Source of the DNA: Eubacteriales bacterium
GTDB taxonomy: Bacteria; Bacillota; Clostridia; Lachnospirales; Lachnospiraceae
Assembly: GCA_030539395.1 (NCBI GenBank)
Contig: JAUNSC010000027.1
Span: 1-49,493 of the forward strand
DNA: 49,493 bases
Direction: 5' to 3'
The stretch's first letter is position 1; every line of letters starts with the position of its first letter. Positions 24,320-31,766 of the stretch are shown here, in pieces. Both the position numbers and the translations under genes were made by a program. Under the pieces are notes generated by a model. The model saw only the letters and a list, made by a program, of their open reading frames with translations. It did no database searches and was not told the origin of the DNA.

Positions 24320-25714
24320 ATGAGGGCAATTGCAAAAGCACAGAAAAGCACACATGACAGGCCGCAAAACAGCGGACCTGGGGAGAAGATTACAGAAGGT
24401 GTAATATGGCAGCAGCTTTTGATTTTTTTCTTCCCGATTTTAATTGGAACATTTTTTCAGCAATTATATAATACAGTAGACGCTGTAGTGGTGGGAAGAT
24501 TTGCGGGAAAAGAAGCACTGTCCAGCGTAGGCGGCTCATCAAGCCAGATTTTGAATCTGGTGGTGGGCTTTTTTACCGGGCTGTCCGCCGGTGCCACGGT
24601 CATTATCTCCCAGTATTTCGGAGCGAAGAAGAAAGAGGAACTTCACAGGGCGCTGCATACAGCATATGCTTTTGCTGTCTGTTTCGGAATCCTGATCGGG
24701 CTGGCCGGAGTGGCTGTTACCCCTTTGCTGATGAAGCAGATGAATACTCCGGCGGAACTTATGAGGGATTCTACGCTGTATGTGCGGATTTATTTTGCGG
24801 GGCTGGTATTTGTCCTGATCTACAACATGGGTTCTGCTATTTTGCGGGCTATTGGTGATTCGAAACGTCCGCTGTACTATCTGATCATTTGCTGCATTAT
24901 TAATATTATTCTGGATCTGGCACTTGTTTTGGGATTAAGGCTCGGGGTGCTGGGAGTGGCTGTTGCGACTTTATTTTCTCAGGGAGTCAGCGCGGTGCTG
25001 GTGACCCGTGCATTAATGTTTAAAACAGAGGGGCTGGAACTTAAGGTAAAGGAAATACGGTTCCAGAGGGAAATGCTGGTGAAAATGCTGCGTATCGGAC
25101 TTCCCACAGGCATTCAGTCCTGCATGTATAATCTTTCTAATGTGCTGATACAGGCTGCGCTGAATAACTTTGGAGTAGATACGATGGCGGCCTGGGCCGC
25201 TTTTGGAAAAATCGACAGTATTGTGTGGATGATCAACGGGGCTTTCGGCATAGCAGTCACTACTTTTGTGGGACAGAATTTTGGGGCCAGAAAGTGGGAC
25301 CGGGTAAGGAAGGGGACCAGAGACTGCCTGTTTATGACGCTGGGAACAGAAGCTGTGCTGAGTGCAATGATCGTGTTTGTGGGACAGTACCTGTTCGGAA
25401 TTTTTACATCTGATGCAGGCGTGGTCCAGATCGGACTTCGTATGGTGAGGGTGATTTCTCCTACCTATTGGCTGTTTGCTTTCATTGAAATTTATTCCGG
25501 CTCTCTGCGGGCTCAGGGCAGCGTATTGGTAACTACCATTATGACCATGACAGGTGTGTGTATTCTGAGGGTGGTCTGGGTGATGTTCCTTGTGCCGGAC
25601 GGAAGTCTGGAACAGCTCATTGCATGCTATCCTGTCACCTGGATCGTGACGGCAGCAGCCATGATTGCTTATTATTTTTATAAGCAGAAACGGATGATTC
25701 AAGCTAATATATGA
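24320..25714 (+). CDS. MATE-family efflux transporter
   Basis: A 464-residue twelve-helix multidrug/oligosaccharidyl-lipid/polysaccharide flippase superfamily protein of the MATE branch (VVVGRFAGKEALSSVGGSS and SAGATVIISQYFGAKK segments). It exports cationic or other organic compounds using Na+ or H+ gradients. ATG 24320 has a weak AGGTAA upstream; the in-frame ATG 24251 would add 23 residues with two cysteines and no better site. A hairpin terminator follows. Substrate unknown. Confidence 0.9.
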   Translation: MRAIAKAQKSTHDRPQNSGPGEKITEGVIWQQLLIFFFPILIGTFFQQLYNTVDAVVVGRFAGKEALSSVGGSSSQILNLVVGFFTGLSAGATVIISQYFGAKKKEELHRALHTAYAFAVCFGILIGLAGVAVTPLLMKQMNTPAELMRDSTLYVRIYFAGLVFVLIYNMGSAILRAIGDSKRPLYYLIICCIINIILDLALVLGLRLGVLGVAVATLFSQGVSAVLVTRALMFKTEGLELKVKEIRFQREMLVKMLRIGLPTGIQSCMYNLSNVLIQAALNNFGVDTMAAWAAFGKIDSIVWMINGAFGIAVTTFVGQNFGARKWDRVRKGTRDCLFMTLGTEAVLSAMIVFVGQYLFGIFTSDAGVVQIGLRMVRVISPTYWLFAFIEIYSGSLRAQGSVLVTTIMTMTGVCILRVVWVMFLVPDGSLEQLIACYPVTWIVTAAAMIAYYFYKQKRMIQANI

Positions 25715-25725
25715 TTAATTTTTCT

Positions 25726-25745
25726 AAGGCCCTTCGGGGCCTTTT
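25726..25745 (+). terminator. Rho-independent terminator between MATE and AraC genes
   Basis: AAGGCCC (25726-25732), TTCG tetraloop, GGGCCTT (25737-25743), then TT. The arms are flanked by T-rich (left) and T-run (right) sequence, so it may also serve the converging AraC gene. Confidence 0.85.
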
Positions 25746-25762
25746 ACGATTTTTCATGAAAA

Positions 25763-26662
25763 TCAGATACGGTAAATTGTATTATGCTGTTTTCGATATT
25801 CTGTCGGTGTGCAGCCATATTTATGCAAGAATATTTTGGAAAAATAGCTTAGATGGTTAAATCCGCAGGAAATGGCGATCTGCGCAATGCTGGACCTGGT
25901 ATTTGCCAGGAGATGGCAGCTGACTTTCAGACGGTATTCATTAGTAAAGTCTATAGGAGATTGCTGAAGGTATTTTTTAAAAATCTTGCAGCATTTACTT
26001 CTGCTAACATTTGCGGAAGCAGAAATCTCATCAAGTGTAAGGCTGTTTTGATAATGTTCGTATATGTAAGCCACCATCTTTTTTTGAAGGGCAATATCAT
26101 TGTAGCCCGGCGCAGAATTTTTGTTGAGCACAGGCCGGTACAGATTAAAAAAAATTTTCCACAGGCGGTATAGTGTACTGATGATTTCCAGTTCGTATCC
26201 GTCTTCCGGCCGGCCCTTTAAAAGATAAATCTGATTTACGAGTGATGCAACATGATCATAATCAGAAATCTGTGGAGTATATAGAATATACTCAATTGTT
26301 TCGCATTCTGTAAAAGGGCGGACATAATCGTTATAGATTTTTTTGTTTGCTGAAAGAAGGCCGGGATGAAACAGGATGCAGATAAAATGGCACTCATGAT
26401 GCAGATTGGAATAACCATAATGTAACTGGCGGGAATTAACTATGAGACAGTCTTTCTCCTGCAGTAAAATGGATTTGCCATTAATGTTGTAACGCATCTC
26501 GCCTTTTTGAATATAAATGATTTCAATGTCTTCATGCCAGTGGCAGAGCGCTTTCATATCCGGATATTTTGACAAAACTCTGCCCTGGATGTAAAGCGGA
26601 ATATCCGCCTGGTCATAATGGATGATTTCTGATGCGTCCTGCATCGTTTCTATATCTGCCAT
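25763..26662 (-). CDS. AraC-family transcriptional regulator
   Basis: A 299-residue regulator with an N-terminal cupin sensor (about 25-160, with HWHEDIEIIYIQKGEMRYNI region and LHYGYSN) and a C-terminal double helix-turn-helix (about 200-295; LDEISASANVSRSKCCKIFK, then SIAQIAISCGFNHLSYFSK). AraC proteins with such sensors usually activate sugar or efflux genes. It is transcribed away from the MATE gene at 26801 and shares its 138-base upstream region, so that pump is the likely target. GGAGG precedes its start on the minus strand. Confidence 0.9.
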   Translation of the reverse strand: MADIETMQDASEIIHYDQADIPLYIQGRVLSKYPDMKALCHWHEDIEIIYIQKGEMRYNINGKSILLQEKDCLIVNSRQLHYGYSNLHHECHFICILFHPGLLSANKKIYNDYVRPFTECETIEYILYTPQISDYDHVASLVNQIYLLKGRPEDGYELEIISTLYRLWKIFFNLYRPVLNKNSAPGYNDIALQKKMVAYIYEHYQNSLTLDEISASANVSRSKCCKIFKKYLQQSPIDFTNEYRLKVSCHLLANTRSSIAQIAISCGFNHLSYFSKIFLHKYGCTPTEYRKQHNTIYRI

Positions 26663-26716
26663 ATATCCTCCAAAATACGATTGTTATAAAAAACAGCGAT
26701 AAAAATGATAGATTCT

Positions 26717-26745
26717 TTGTCTGATATCTACTATCATTATATCAT
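26717..26745 (+). promoter_or_regulatory. Candidate promoter for the second MATE gene
   Basis: TTGTCT (26717-26722), 17-bp spacer, TATCAT (26740-26745) in the divergent AraC/MATE region. Both boxes deviate from consensus, as expected where an activator such as AraC is needed. Confidence 0.4.
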
Positions 26746-26800
26746 TCCATAGAAAACGTGGCAAGAAAGATGCGCGGATGGAGGAACAGGAAAAAGTATC

Positions 26801-28144
26801 ATGAATCAAAATGAATCATTTTATAAAAAGCTGTTTGTATTGGTTCTGCCGCTTGCATTTCAAAATCTGATGACAGCTCTTGTCAGTGCCTCGGACGCGC
26901 TGATGCTGGGTTTGCTTAGTCAATCCTCATTGTCAGCGGTTTCTTTGGCAACTCAGGTTCAGTTTGTATTAAATCTTTTTTACCTGGCAGTGACGATAGG
27001 GGCGACCGTTTTGGCGGCCCAGTATTGGGGTAAAGGGGATGCGGAGTCTGTTGAAAAAATACTTGCGATCACTCTTAGAGTATCGATCATGATATCAGCG
27101 GTATTTTTTCTGCTTGCAGTATTTGTGCCGGGAGCATTGATGCGTATTTTTACCGGCGAAAGGGAACTGGTACACCTGGGAATCCCGTATCTTCGGGTAG
27201 CAGGCTGGTCGTATTTATTTACAGGGGTGTCACAGGTTTATCTCTGCATTATGAAAAACAGCGGAAGAGCGCTGCGAAGTACAGTTTACGGTTCGGTGGC
27301 GGTTGTGCTGAATATCATATTGAATGCGATCCTTATTTTTGGGTTGTTCGGATTTCCGAAGCTTGGAAGCGTAGGAGCTGCGGCTGCAACTCTTATCTCA
27401 AGAGCGGTAGAATTTGCACTGGTGATTGCTGAGAACAGAAAGAAAAATGTTGTGCGTATTCGCCGGAAGTGGCTTAGCAGGACGGATAAAGGTCTCAAAA
27501 AAGACTACTATCATTACATGCTGCCGGTCCTGGCAAATGAAATATTATGGGGATGCGGATTTACAATGTTTTCGGTAATTATGGGACATTTGGGAAGTGA
27601 TGCGGTTGCTTCCAATTCTATTGCGACAGTTGTTAAGAATATTATTTCCTGTATGTGTATGGGGATTGGAAGCGGCAGCGGAATCCTTGTGGGAAACGAA
27701 CTTGGCAGCGGGAATTTAAAAATGGCAAGGGAATATGGCGGCAGACTGTGTCGGATTGCCATAGCTGCGGGAATGATATCGGGAGTGGTTTTGCTCTTGT
27801 GCAAACCGGTGATTTTTTCTTTCGCCGGAAGTCTCAGCGTAAATGCTCTGGAATATCTGGATGTGATGTTGTATATCTGTGCATACTACCTGATCGGAAA
27901 ATCCATTAATTCCACAGTAATTGCCGGTATTTTCTGTGCAGGAGGTGACACAAAATTCGGTATGCTCTGTGATGCGGTCACGATGTGGGTGATTATCATA
28001 CCAATAGGAATGGTATCTGCTTTTGTGCTGAAATTACCAATCCTTTGGGTGTATTTTCTGCTGAATCTGGATGAATTTGTGAAACTGCCTGCAGTTTACC
28101 GCCATTACAGGAAATATAATTGGGTAAAAGATTTGACAGCGTAA
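26801..28144 (+). CDS. MATE-family efflux transporter (second)
   Basis: A 447-residue twelve-helix MATE transporter, distinct from the one at 24320. Recognisable segments are ALVSASDALMLGLLSQ and TIGATVLAAQYWGKGD at the N-terminus and GSGSGILVGNELG in the second half. It is divergent from the AraC regulator and 29 bases upstream of an O-acetyltransferase gene. Substrate unknown; modified sugars or antimicrobials are possible. Confidence 0.9.
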   Translation: MNQNESFYKKLFVLVLPLAFQNLMTALVSASDALMLGLLSQSSLSAVSLATQVQFVLNLFYLAVTIGATVLAAQYWGKGDAESVEKILAITLRVSIMISAVFFLLAVFVPGALMRIFTGERELVHLGIPYLRVAGWSYLFTGVSQVYLCIMKNSGRALRSTVYGSVAVVLNIILNAILIFGLFGFPKLGSVGAAAATLISRAVEFALVIAENRKKNVVRIRRKWLSRTDKGLKKDYYHYMLPVLANEILWGCGFTMFSVIMGHLGSDAVASNSIATVVKNIISCMCMGIGSGSGILVGNELGSGNLKMAREYGGRLCRIAIAAGMISGVVLLLCKPVIFSFAGSLSVNALEYLDVMLYICAYYLIGKSINSTVIAGIFCAGGDTKFGMLCDAVTMWVIIIPIGMVSAFVLKLPILWVYFLLNLDEFVKLPAVYRHYRKYNWVKDLTA

Positions 28145-28173
28145 ACAGTATATTTGTAAAGGAGAGAAAGGTT

Positions 28174-28806
28174 ATGACACACAGAGAAAGAAGAGACATG
28201 GAACTGCCGTATATTTCTGATAATGAGGTGTTTGAAGAACAGAAGAGGGCCAGAAGGCTGACACAGGAATTAAATACGGCAGACCGCACTGATTTTGAGA
28301 AGATCGGTAAGATCGTGAAGGAACTTTTGGGTAAATCAGAAGGTGCGTTTATTAATCCGCCGTTTTACTGTGATTATGGTTCGCACATAGAGGTGGGAAA
28401 GAATTTTTTTGCAAACTATAATTGTACGATTCTGGACGTGGCGAAGGTAGTGATCGGGGATAATTGCCAGATGGCTCCAAATGTGGCAATTTATACTGCA
28501 GGCCATCCGGTGCATCCGGATACACGCAATACAGCATATGAGTATGGTATTGAAGTTACAATTGGGGACAATGTGTGGATCGGCGGCAATACCGTTGTCT
28601 GCCCGGGCGTGCATATTGGGAGCAATACTGTGATCGGTGCAGGAAGTGTCGTGACAAAGGATATTCCTGATTGGGTGATTGCGGCCGGAAATCCGTGCCG
28701 TGTGATCCGCAAAATTACAGAGGCAGACAGAAGATTATATTTTCGTGACAGAGAATTTGATAAAGAAGCCTGGGAGGATATCGAGAGAAAAGCTGCTGAA
28801 AAGTAA
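28174..28806 (+). CDS. Sugar O-acetyltransferase (maltose/galactoside acetyltransferase family)
   Basis: A 210-residue LacA/Maa-type enzyme transferring acetyl from acetyl-CoA to a sugar hydroxyl. The N-terminal Mac domain (about 8-60) precedes a left-handed beta helix of hexapeptide repeats (about 65-185). The catalytic histidine is in AGHPVHP and the coenzyme A segment is GAGSVVTKDIP. ATG 28174 follows GGAGAGAAAG; the longer frame to 28120 overlaps the MATE gene. It may detoxify non-metabolised sugars that the upstream MATE pump then exports, as proposed for LacA; context inference. Confidence 0.9.
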   Translation: MTHRERRDMELPYISDNEVFEEQKRARRLTQELNTADRTDFEKIGKIVKELLGKSEGAFINPPFYCDYGSHIEVGKNFFANYNCTILDVAKVVIGDNCQMAPNVAIYTAGHPVHPDTRNTAYEYGIEVTIGDNVWIGGNTVVCPGVHIGSNTVIGAGSVVTKDIPDWVIAAGNPCRVIRKITEADRRLYFRDREFDKEAWEDIERKAAEK

Positions 28807-28818
28807 AGGAAAGACGGG

Positions 28819-29202
28819 ATGGAAAAGAAATATGGTTTTCCGATTGAAACGATTGGGATGGCTTTTTCTGCCGGATATGGGTATGATGAAGACTGGTTTG
28901 ATCATACGATGGATACTATCTGGAATAATTACAGATATTTGAAAGAAGAATTAAATAAAAGGCTGCCGCAGGTTACTGTATATGTGCCGAAAGGAACCTG
29001 TCAGGTCTTTTTGGATTTGAGAGAACTTGTACCGGAAGATCAGGTTCAGGAATTTGTGCAGATAAAGTGTCATCTCCCCGTAGATTGCGGCGGTTGGTCC
29101 GGTGAAAATGATAAGGGATCTGTCAGAATAAATTTAGCAACAGGCCCTGCTTATATAAAAAACGCAGTGGAAACTTTGATTTTTGAAGCAAAGAGATTAT
29201 GA
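28819..29202 (+). pseudogene. C-terminal fragment of a PatB/MalY-type PLP aminotransferase
   Basis: 127 residues align by eye with only the final third of cystathionine beta-lyase/aminotransferases of the MalY/PatB type: YLKEELNKRLPQV, then VPKGTCQVFLDLRE, then SVRINLATGPAYIKNAVE. The PLP lysine and the whole N-terminal domain (about 260 residues) are missing, and the preceding bases encode the acetyltransferase, so the fragment cannot be an enzyme. An ATG and weak AAGGA site remain. Most likely the relic of a deletion fused at about 28815. Confidence 0.75.
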
Positions 29203-29220
29203 ATAACGGAACATAGAAAA

Positions 29221-29252
29221 TCGGGATTCGAAATTTTCGAATCCCGATTTTT
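29221..29252. terminator. Bidirectional terminator, near copy of the hairpin at 15715
   Basis: Arms TCGGGATTCGAAA (29221-29233) and TTTCGAATCCCGA (29235-29247) with TTTTT after and AAAA before, so it can stop both the + strand fragment and the - strand LacI gene. The core GGGATTCGAA/TTCGAATCCC equals that at 15715-15741. Confidence 0.85.
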
Positions 29253-30342
29253 ATAGTACAGTATCGCTTTCTTCTTTTTTCTCTATGAAAAGTGGAACGG
29301 AGAAAATAGTATTATCATTGAATTGCGCGTTTTTTTGCGGTACAGAGGACTGCCGTATGATCAATTCCGTGTTATGCAAAATGTGCTGGGTGTATGCGAC
29401 TGGAGAGGCAATGTGTTCGTTTAGTATTTCTCCGGCAGTATATCCGATCTGAAAACGCGGCTGGCTGACAGTGGTGATAGACGGACTGCTGATTGTAGAA
29501 ATGTCTATGTTGTCAAATCCAACCACAACAAGATCGTCTGGAATGTTCAAATGATACTGCTGGGCTGCTTTTATGACGGCCGCTGCCACTAAATCAGAAG
29601 AGGCAAAAATCGCATCGGGCGGATTACTGGAGGTAAGCATTTGACAGGCGGATGCATATGCCATATCATAATTAATTTCGGCGAGACTGATACACCATCC
29701 GGGATATACATTAAGTCCGGACTGATGGATAAATGTATCATACCCTTTTTGACGTTCGGTTGAATACTTGTATGTAAGGGGACCATTGATAAATGCAATT
29801 TTTCGCCGCCCTTGTGAGTAGATGTGTTCCATTGCGCTAAATGCAGCTTTGTAATCATTGATACTAACATAAGAATATTCTTCTGAAGCATATTCGCAGC
29901 ATTGAACTAACGGTATTGATTCCCCGATTTGATGATACTGTTCTGGTTTGGATAAAGGGGAACAAAGAATGATGCCGTTAGTATGAAGAGATTTTGCAAA
30001 ACTCATAAAGGAACGGATTTCTTCATCGGTGCTTAAGGGCTCCTGACTGATCAGTGTTCTATATTTGTGATTCGAAGCAGAAGATTCAATACCTCGGATG
30101 ATTTCACTATAGAAGGGGTTGCTGATTTGAGGCACATTAACTAAGATCAATTTGGGGATACCTTTGTTTTTTTGCGCAGAAGAACGTTTAGGCACATAAT
30201 CCAGCTCTTTCATAGTGGAACGAACCAGTTCGATAGTTTTGCTGTTAACCAGTTCTGGATGGTTTAATACCCGGGAAACCGTGGCAGTTGAAATCCCGGC
30301 TTTTTCTGCAATAGTGAAAATGGAAATATTACTGTTCTTCAT
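29251..30342 (-). CDS. LacI-family repressor of the glycoside catabolic locus
   Basis: A 363-residue regulator with the LacI helix-turn-helix at the N-terminus (IFTIAEKAGISTATVSRVLNH, about 8-28 region) and hinge helix, then a periplasmic-binding-protein-like sensor (about 65-330; LVNVPQISNPFYSEIIRGI). AAGGAGG lies four bases before its ATG on the minus strand. It is divergent from the sugar ABC transporter and catabolic genes, and the shared 364-base region (30343-30706) holds repeated palindromes. It is therefore the probable local repressor; the inducer is presumably the imported glycoside or its sugar. Confidence 0.92.
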   Translation of the reverse strand: MKNSNISIFTIAEKAGISTATVSRVLNHPELVNSKTIELVRSTMKELDYVPKRSSAQKNKGIPKLILVNVPQISNPFYSEIIRGIESSASNHKYRTLISQEPLSTDEEIRSFMSFAKSLHTNGIILCSPLSKPEQYHQIGESIPLVQCCEYASEEYSYVSINDYKAAFSAMEHIYSQGRRKIAFINGPLTYKYSTERQKGYDTFIHQSGLNVYPGWCISLAEINYDMAYASACQMLTSSNPPDAIFASSDLVAAAVIKAAQQYHLNIPDDLVVVGFDNIDISTISSPSITTVSQPRFQIGYTAGEILNEHIASPVAYTQHILHNTELIIRQSSVPQKNAQFNDNTIFSVPLFIEKKEESDTVL

Positions 30343-30460
30343 GAGGCCTCCTTAAGACGTTTTTTCCTCAACTAATATTTATATCATACTATAAACCAAA
30401 AAAAAGAACAAGATATGATATAGTGAAGAGCTTTATATTAATTGTCATACTTAATTTAAC

Positions 30461-30525
30461 ATAAAATGAAAATTAATGCAAGATAAAATGAAAGTTTTCA
30501 TGAAAGTAAAATGAAAATAAATGCA
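30461..30525. repeat. Short direct repeat in the LacI/ABC intergenic region
   Basis: TAAAATGAAAATTAATGCA (30462-30480) recurs as TAAAATGAAAATAAATGCA (30507-30525), one base different, 45 bp apart. The upstream palindrome copy (30493-30507) lies between them. Possible regulatory repeats; role unknown. Confidence 0.5.
30493..30507. promoter_or_regulatory. Palindromic motif copy 1, candidate LacI-family operator
   Basis: AGTTTTCATGAAAGT, with perfect core TTTCATGAAA. The identical 15-mer recurs at 30655-30669. It overlaps ATGAAAGTTTTCAT (30488-30501), itself a 14-bp palindrome. Located about 90 bp upstream of the -35 box. Confidence 0.5.
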
Positions 30526-30593
30526 TTTTTCACAAAAATAGGATGTTATATTTGGGTAAAAGGTCTAAAAATTCCAATAATTGAATAAAAAAG

Positions 30594-30623
30594 TTGACAA
30601 AATAGCAAGAAAAGAGCTAAAAT
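30594..30623 (+). promoter_or_regulatory. Promoter of the sugar ABC/glycoside operon
   Basis: TTGACA (30594-30599), 18-bp spacer, TAAAAT (30618-30623). The inferred transcription start near 30630 puts palindrome copy 2 inside the early transcript, a classic repressor position. Confidence 0.7.
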
Positions 30624-30638
30624 GACTAATGTAAACAA

Positions 30639-30675
30639 GATGTAACTTACAAATAGTTTTCATGAAAGTTACATC
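30639..30675 (+). promoter_or_regulatory. Inverted repeat with nested operator copy 2 in the leader
   Basis: GATGTAACTT (30639-30648) and AAGTTACATC (30666-30675) are perfect 10-bp inverted repeats with a 17-base spacer containing most of AGTTTTCATGAAAGT (30655-30669). It could be a repressor site or an mRNA hairpin; the ribosome binding site (ACGGAGGG, about 30694-30701) lies outside. Confidence 0.5.
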
Positions 30676-30706
30676 AAAAAAAGATAAGAATGAACGGAGG
30701 GTAAAA

Positions 30707-31657
30707 ATGAAGAAGAGACAGGCAGTTACATTATTTACATTAGCAGCAGCAATGGCTATAGGGACAACAGCATTTGCTGAAGATGCAGCGGAAAAGAAAA
30801 CACTGAAAATCGGCATGGCGTGGGCGATTTTAGATGATGGACAGACAAATCTGACAAATGCAATCAAGAAGTGCTTTGATGAAAACTACCCGGATTACGA
30901 AATTGAATATACTCTGACAAATGCAGATGGTGACATTGCAACATTGTTAAATGATGTCGATGCACAGATCGCAAAGAATCCGGATATGATTTATATTATG
31001 AATTCGGTAGGCGATACAGGCGTTATTCCGGCAATTGAAGCCTGCGTGGAAGCAGAAATACCAGTAGGAATTGGTGTGGCAATTGGGGGAGAAGCACCGT
31101 ATACATATCTGTATGAGGGATTTAGCCAATATGCATGCGGACAGATGCAGGCTGAATACATGGATAGTATCTATGATGAGGCAGTAGAATATAAAGTGGC
31201 CTGCATTACCGGTGATGCGGGAAATGTTGCCGGTCAGGCCAGAACAGATGGCTTTAAAGAGAATTTTATTGATAAATATGACAATGTAGAACTTGTAATT
31301 GAAGGTGAAGGAAACTGGAATACAGATGATGCTCAAAGCCTGGCGGAAGACTGGCTGATCGCTCATCCGGAAATTAATATAATTGTATGTGTGAACGATG
31401 ATGAGGCTCAGGGTGTAATCAATGCCTGCGATGCAGCTGGAAGAGAAGATGTAATTATTCTGGGAATGGATGCCAGTGATGTGGGAAAAGGAAATGTGGA
31501 ATCTGGAGCTCAGGCAGCTTCCGTAGGAATTGATTTTGGCGGTGTAGCTTCTGCCTGTGCTGATGCGATGATAGAGTGCGCTGAAGGCAAGATGGAAGGA
31601 ACTGGCAATGAAGTTATGCTTACTACAGAAAACCTGTATACTTTAGCAAGAGAATAA
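30707..31657 (+). CDS. Sugar-binding protein of a ribose-type ABC importer
   Basis: A 316-residue extracellular binding protein of the RbsB-like family. It has a signal peptide (about 1-23, ending in AFA before EDAAEK) and no lipobox cysteine. The mature part is one periplasmic-binding-protein-1 fold starting LKIGMAWAILDD, with MDASDVG near 260 in the second lobe. ATG 30707 follows ACGGAGGG. In a Gram-positive cell a soluble binding protein without lipid anchor is odd; the signal helix may stay uncleaved as an anchor. It probably captures the glycoside or sugar handled by the downstream enzymes. The ligand is not readable. Confidence 0.9.
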   Translation: MKKRQAVTLFTLAAAMAIGTTAFAEDAAEKKTLKIGMAWAILDDGQTNLTNAIKKCFDENYPDYEIEYTLTNADGDIATLLNDVDAQIAKNPDMIYIMNSVGDTGVIPAIEACVEAEIPVGIGVAIGGEAPYTYLYEGFSQYACGQMQAEYMDSIYDEAVEYKVACITGDAGNVAGQARTDGFKENFIDKYDNVELVIEGEGNWNTDDAQSLAEDWLIAHPEINIIVCVNDDEAQGVINACDAAGREDVIILGMDASDVGKGNVESGAQAASVGIDFGGVASACADAMIECAEGKMEGTGNEVMLTTENLYTLARE

Positions 31658-31690
31658 TAGAAAACTTTTGATAAAGTGATAGCAGAAGTG

Positions 31691-31718
31691 AACCGGGGCT
31701 AAGAGATTAGCTCCGGTT
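31691..31718 (+). promoter_or_regulatory. Intra-operon hairpin after the binding-protein gene
   Basis: AACCGGGGCTAA (31691-31702), GAGA tetraloop, TTAGCTCCGGTT (31707-31718): a 12-bp stem with one G-U pair and a GNRA loop. No U-run follows, so it is more likely an mRNA-stabilising or partial attenuating element, allowing more binding protein than ATPase. Confidence 0.6.
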
Positions 31719-31766
31719 TCAAATAAAAAGAAACAATATGGAAGACTGTCATATGTGAGGAAAAAA

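Noticed and set aside
30488-30501. ATGAAAGTTTTCAT as a CcpA cre site
   Set aside because: Two bases shorter than the cre spacing and lacking the central CG; treated as part of the LacI-family candidate region instead.
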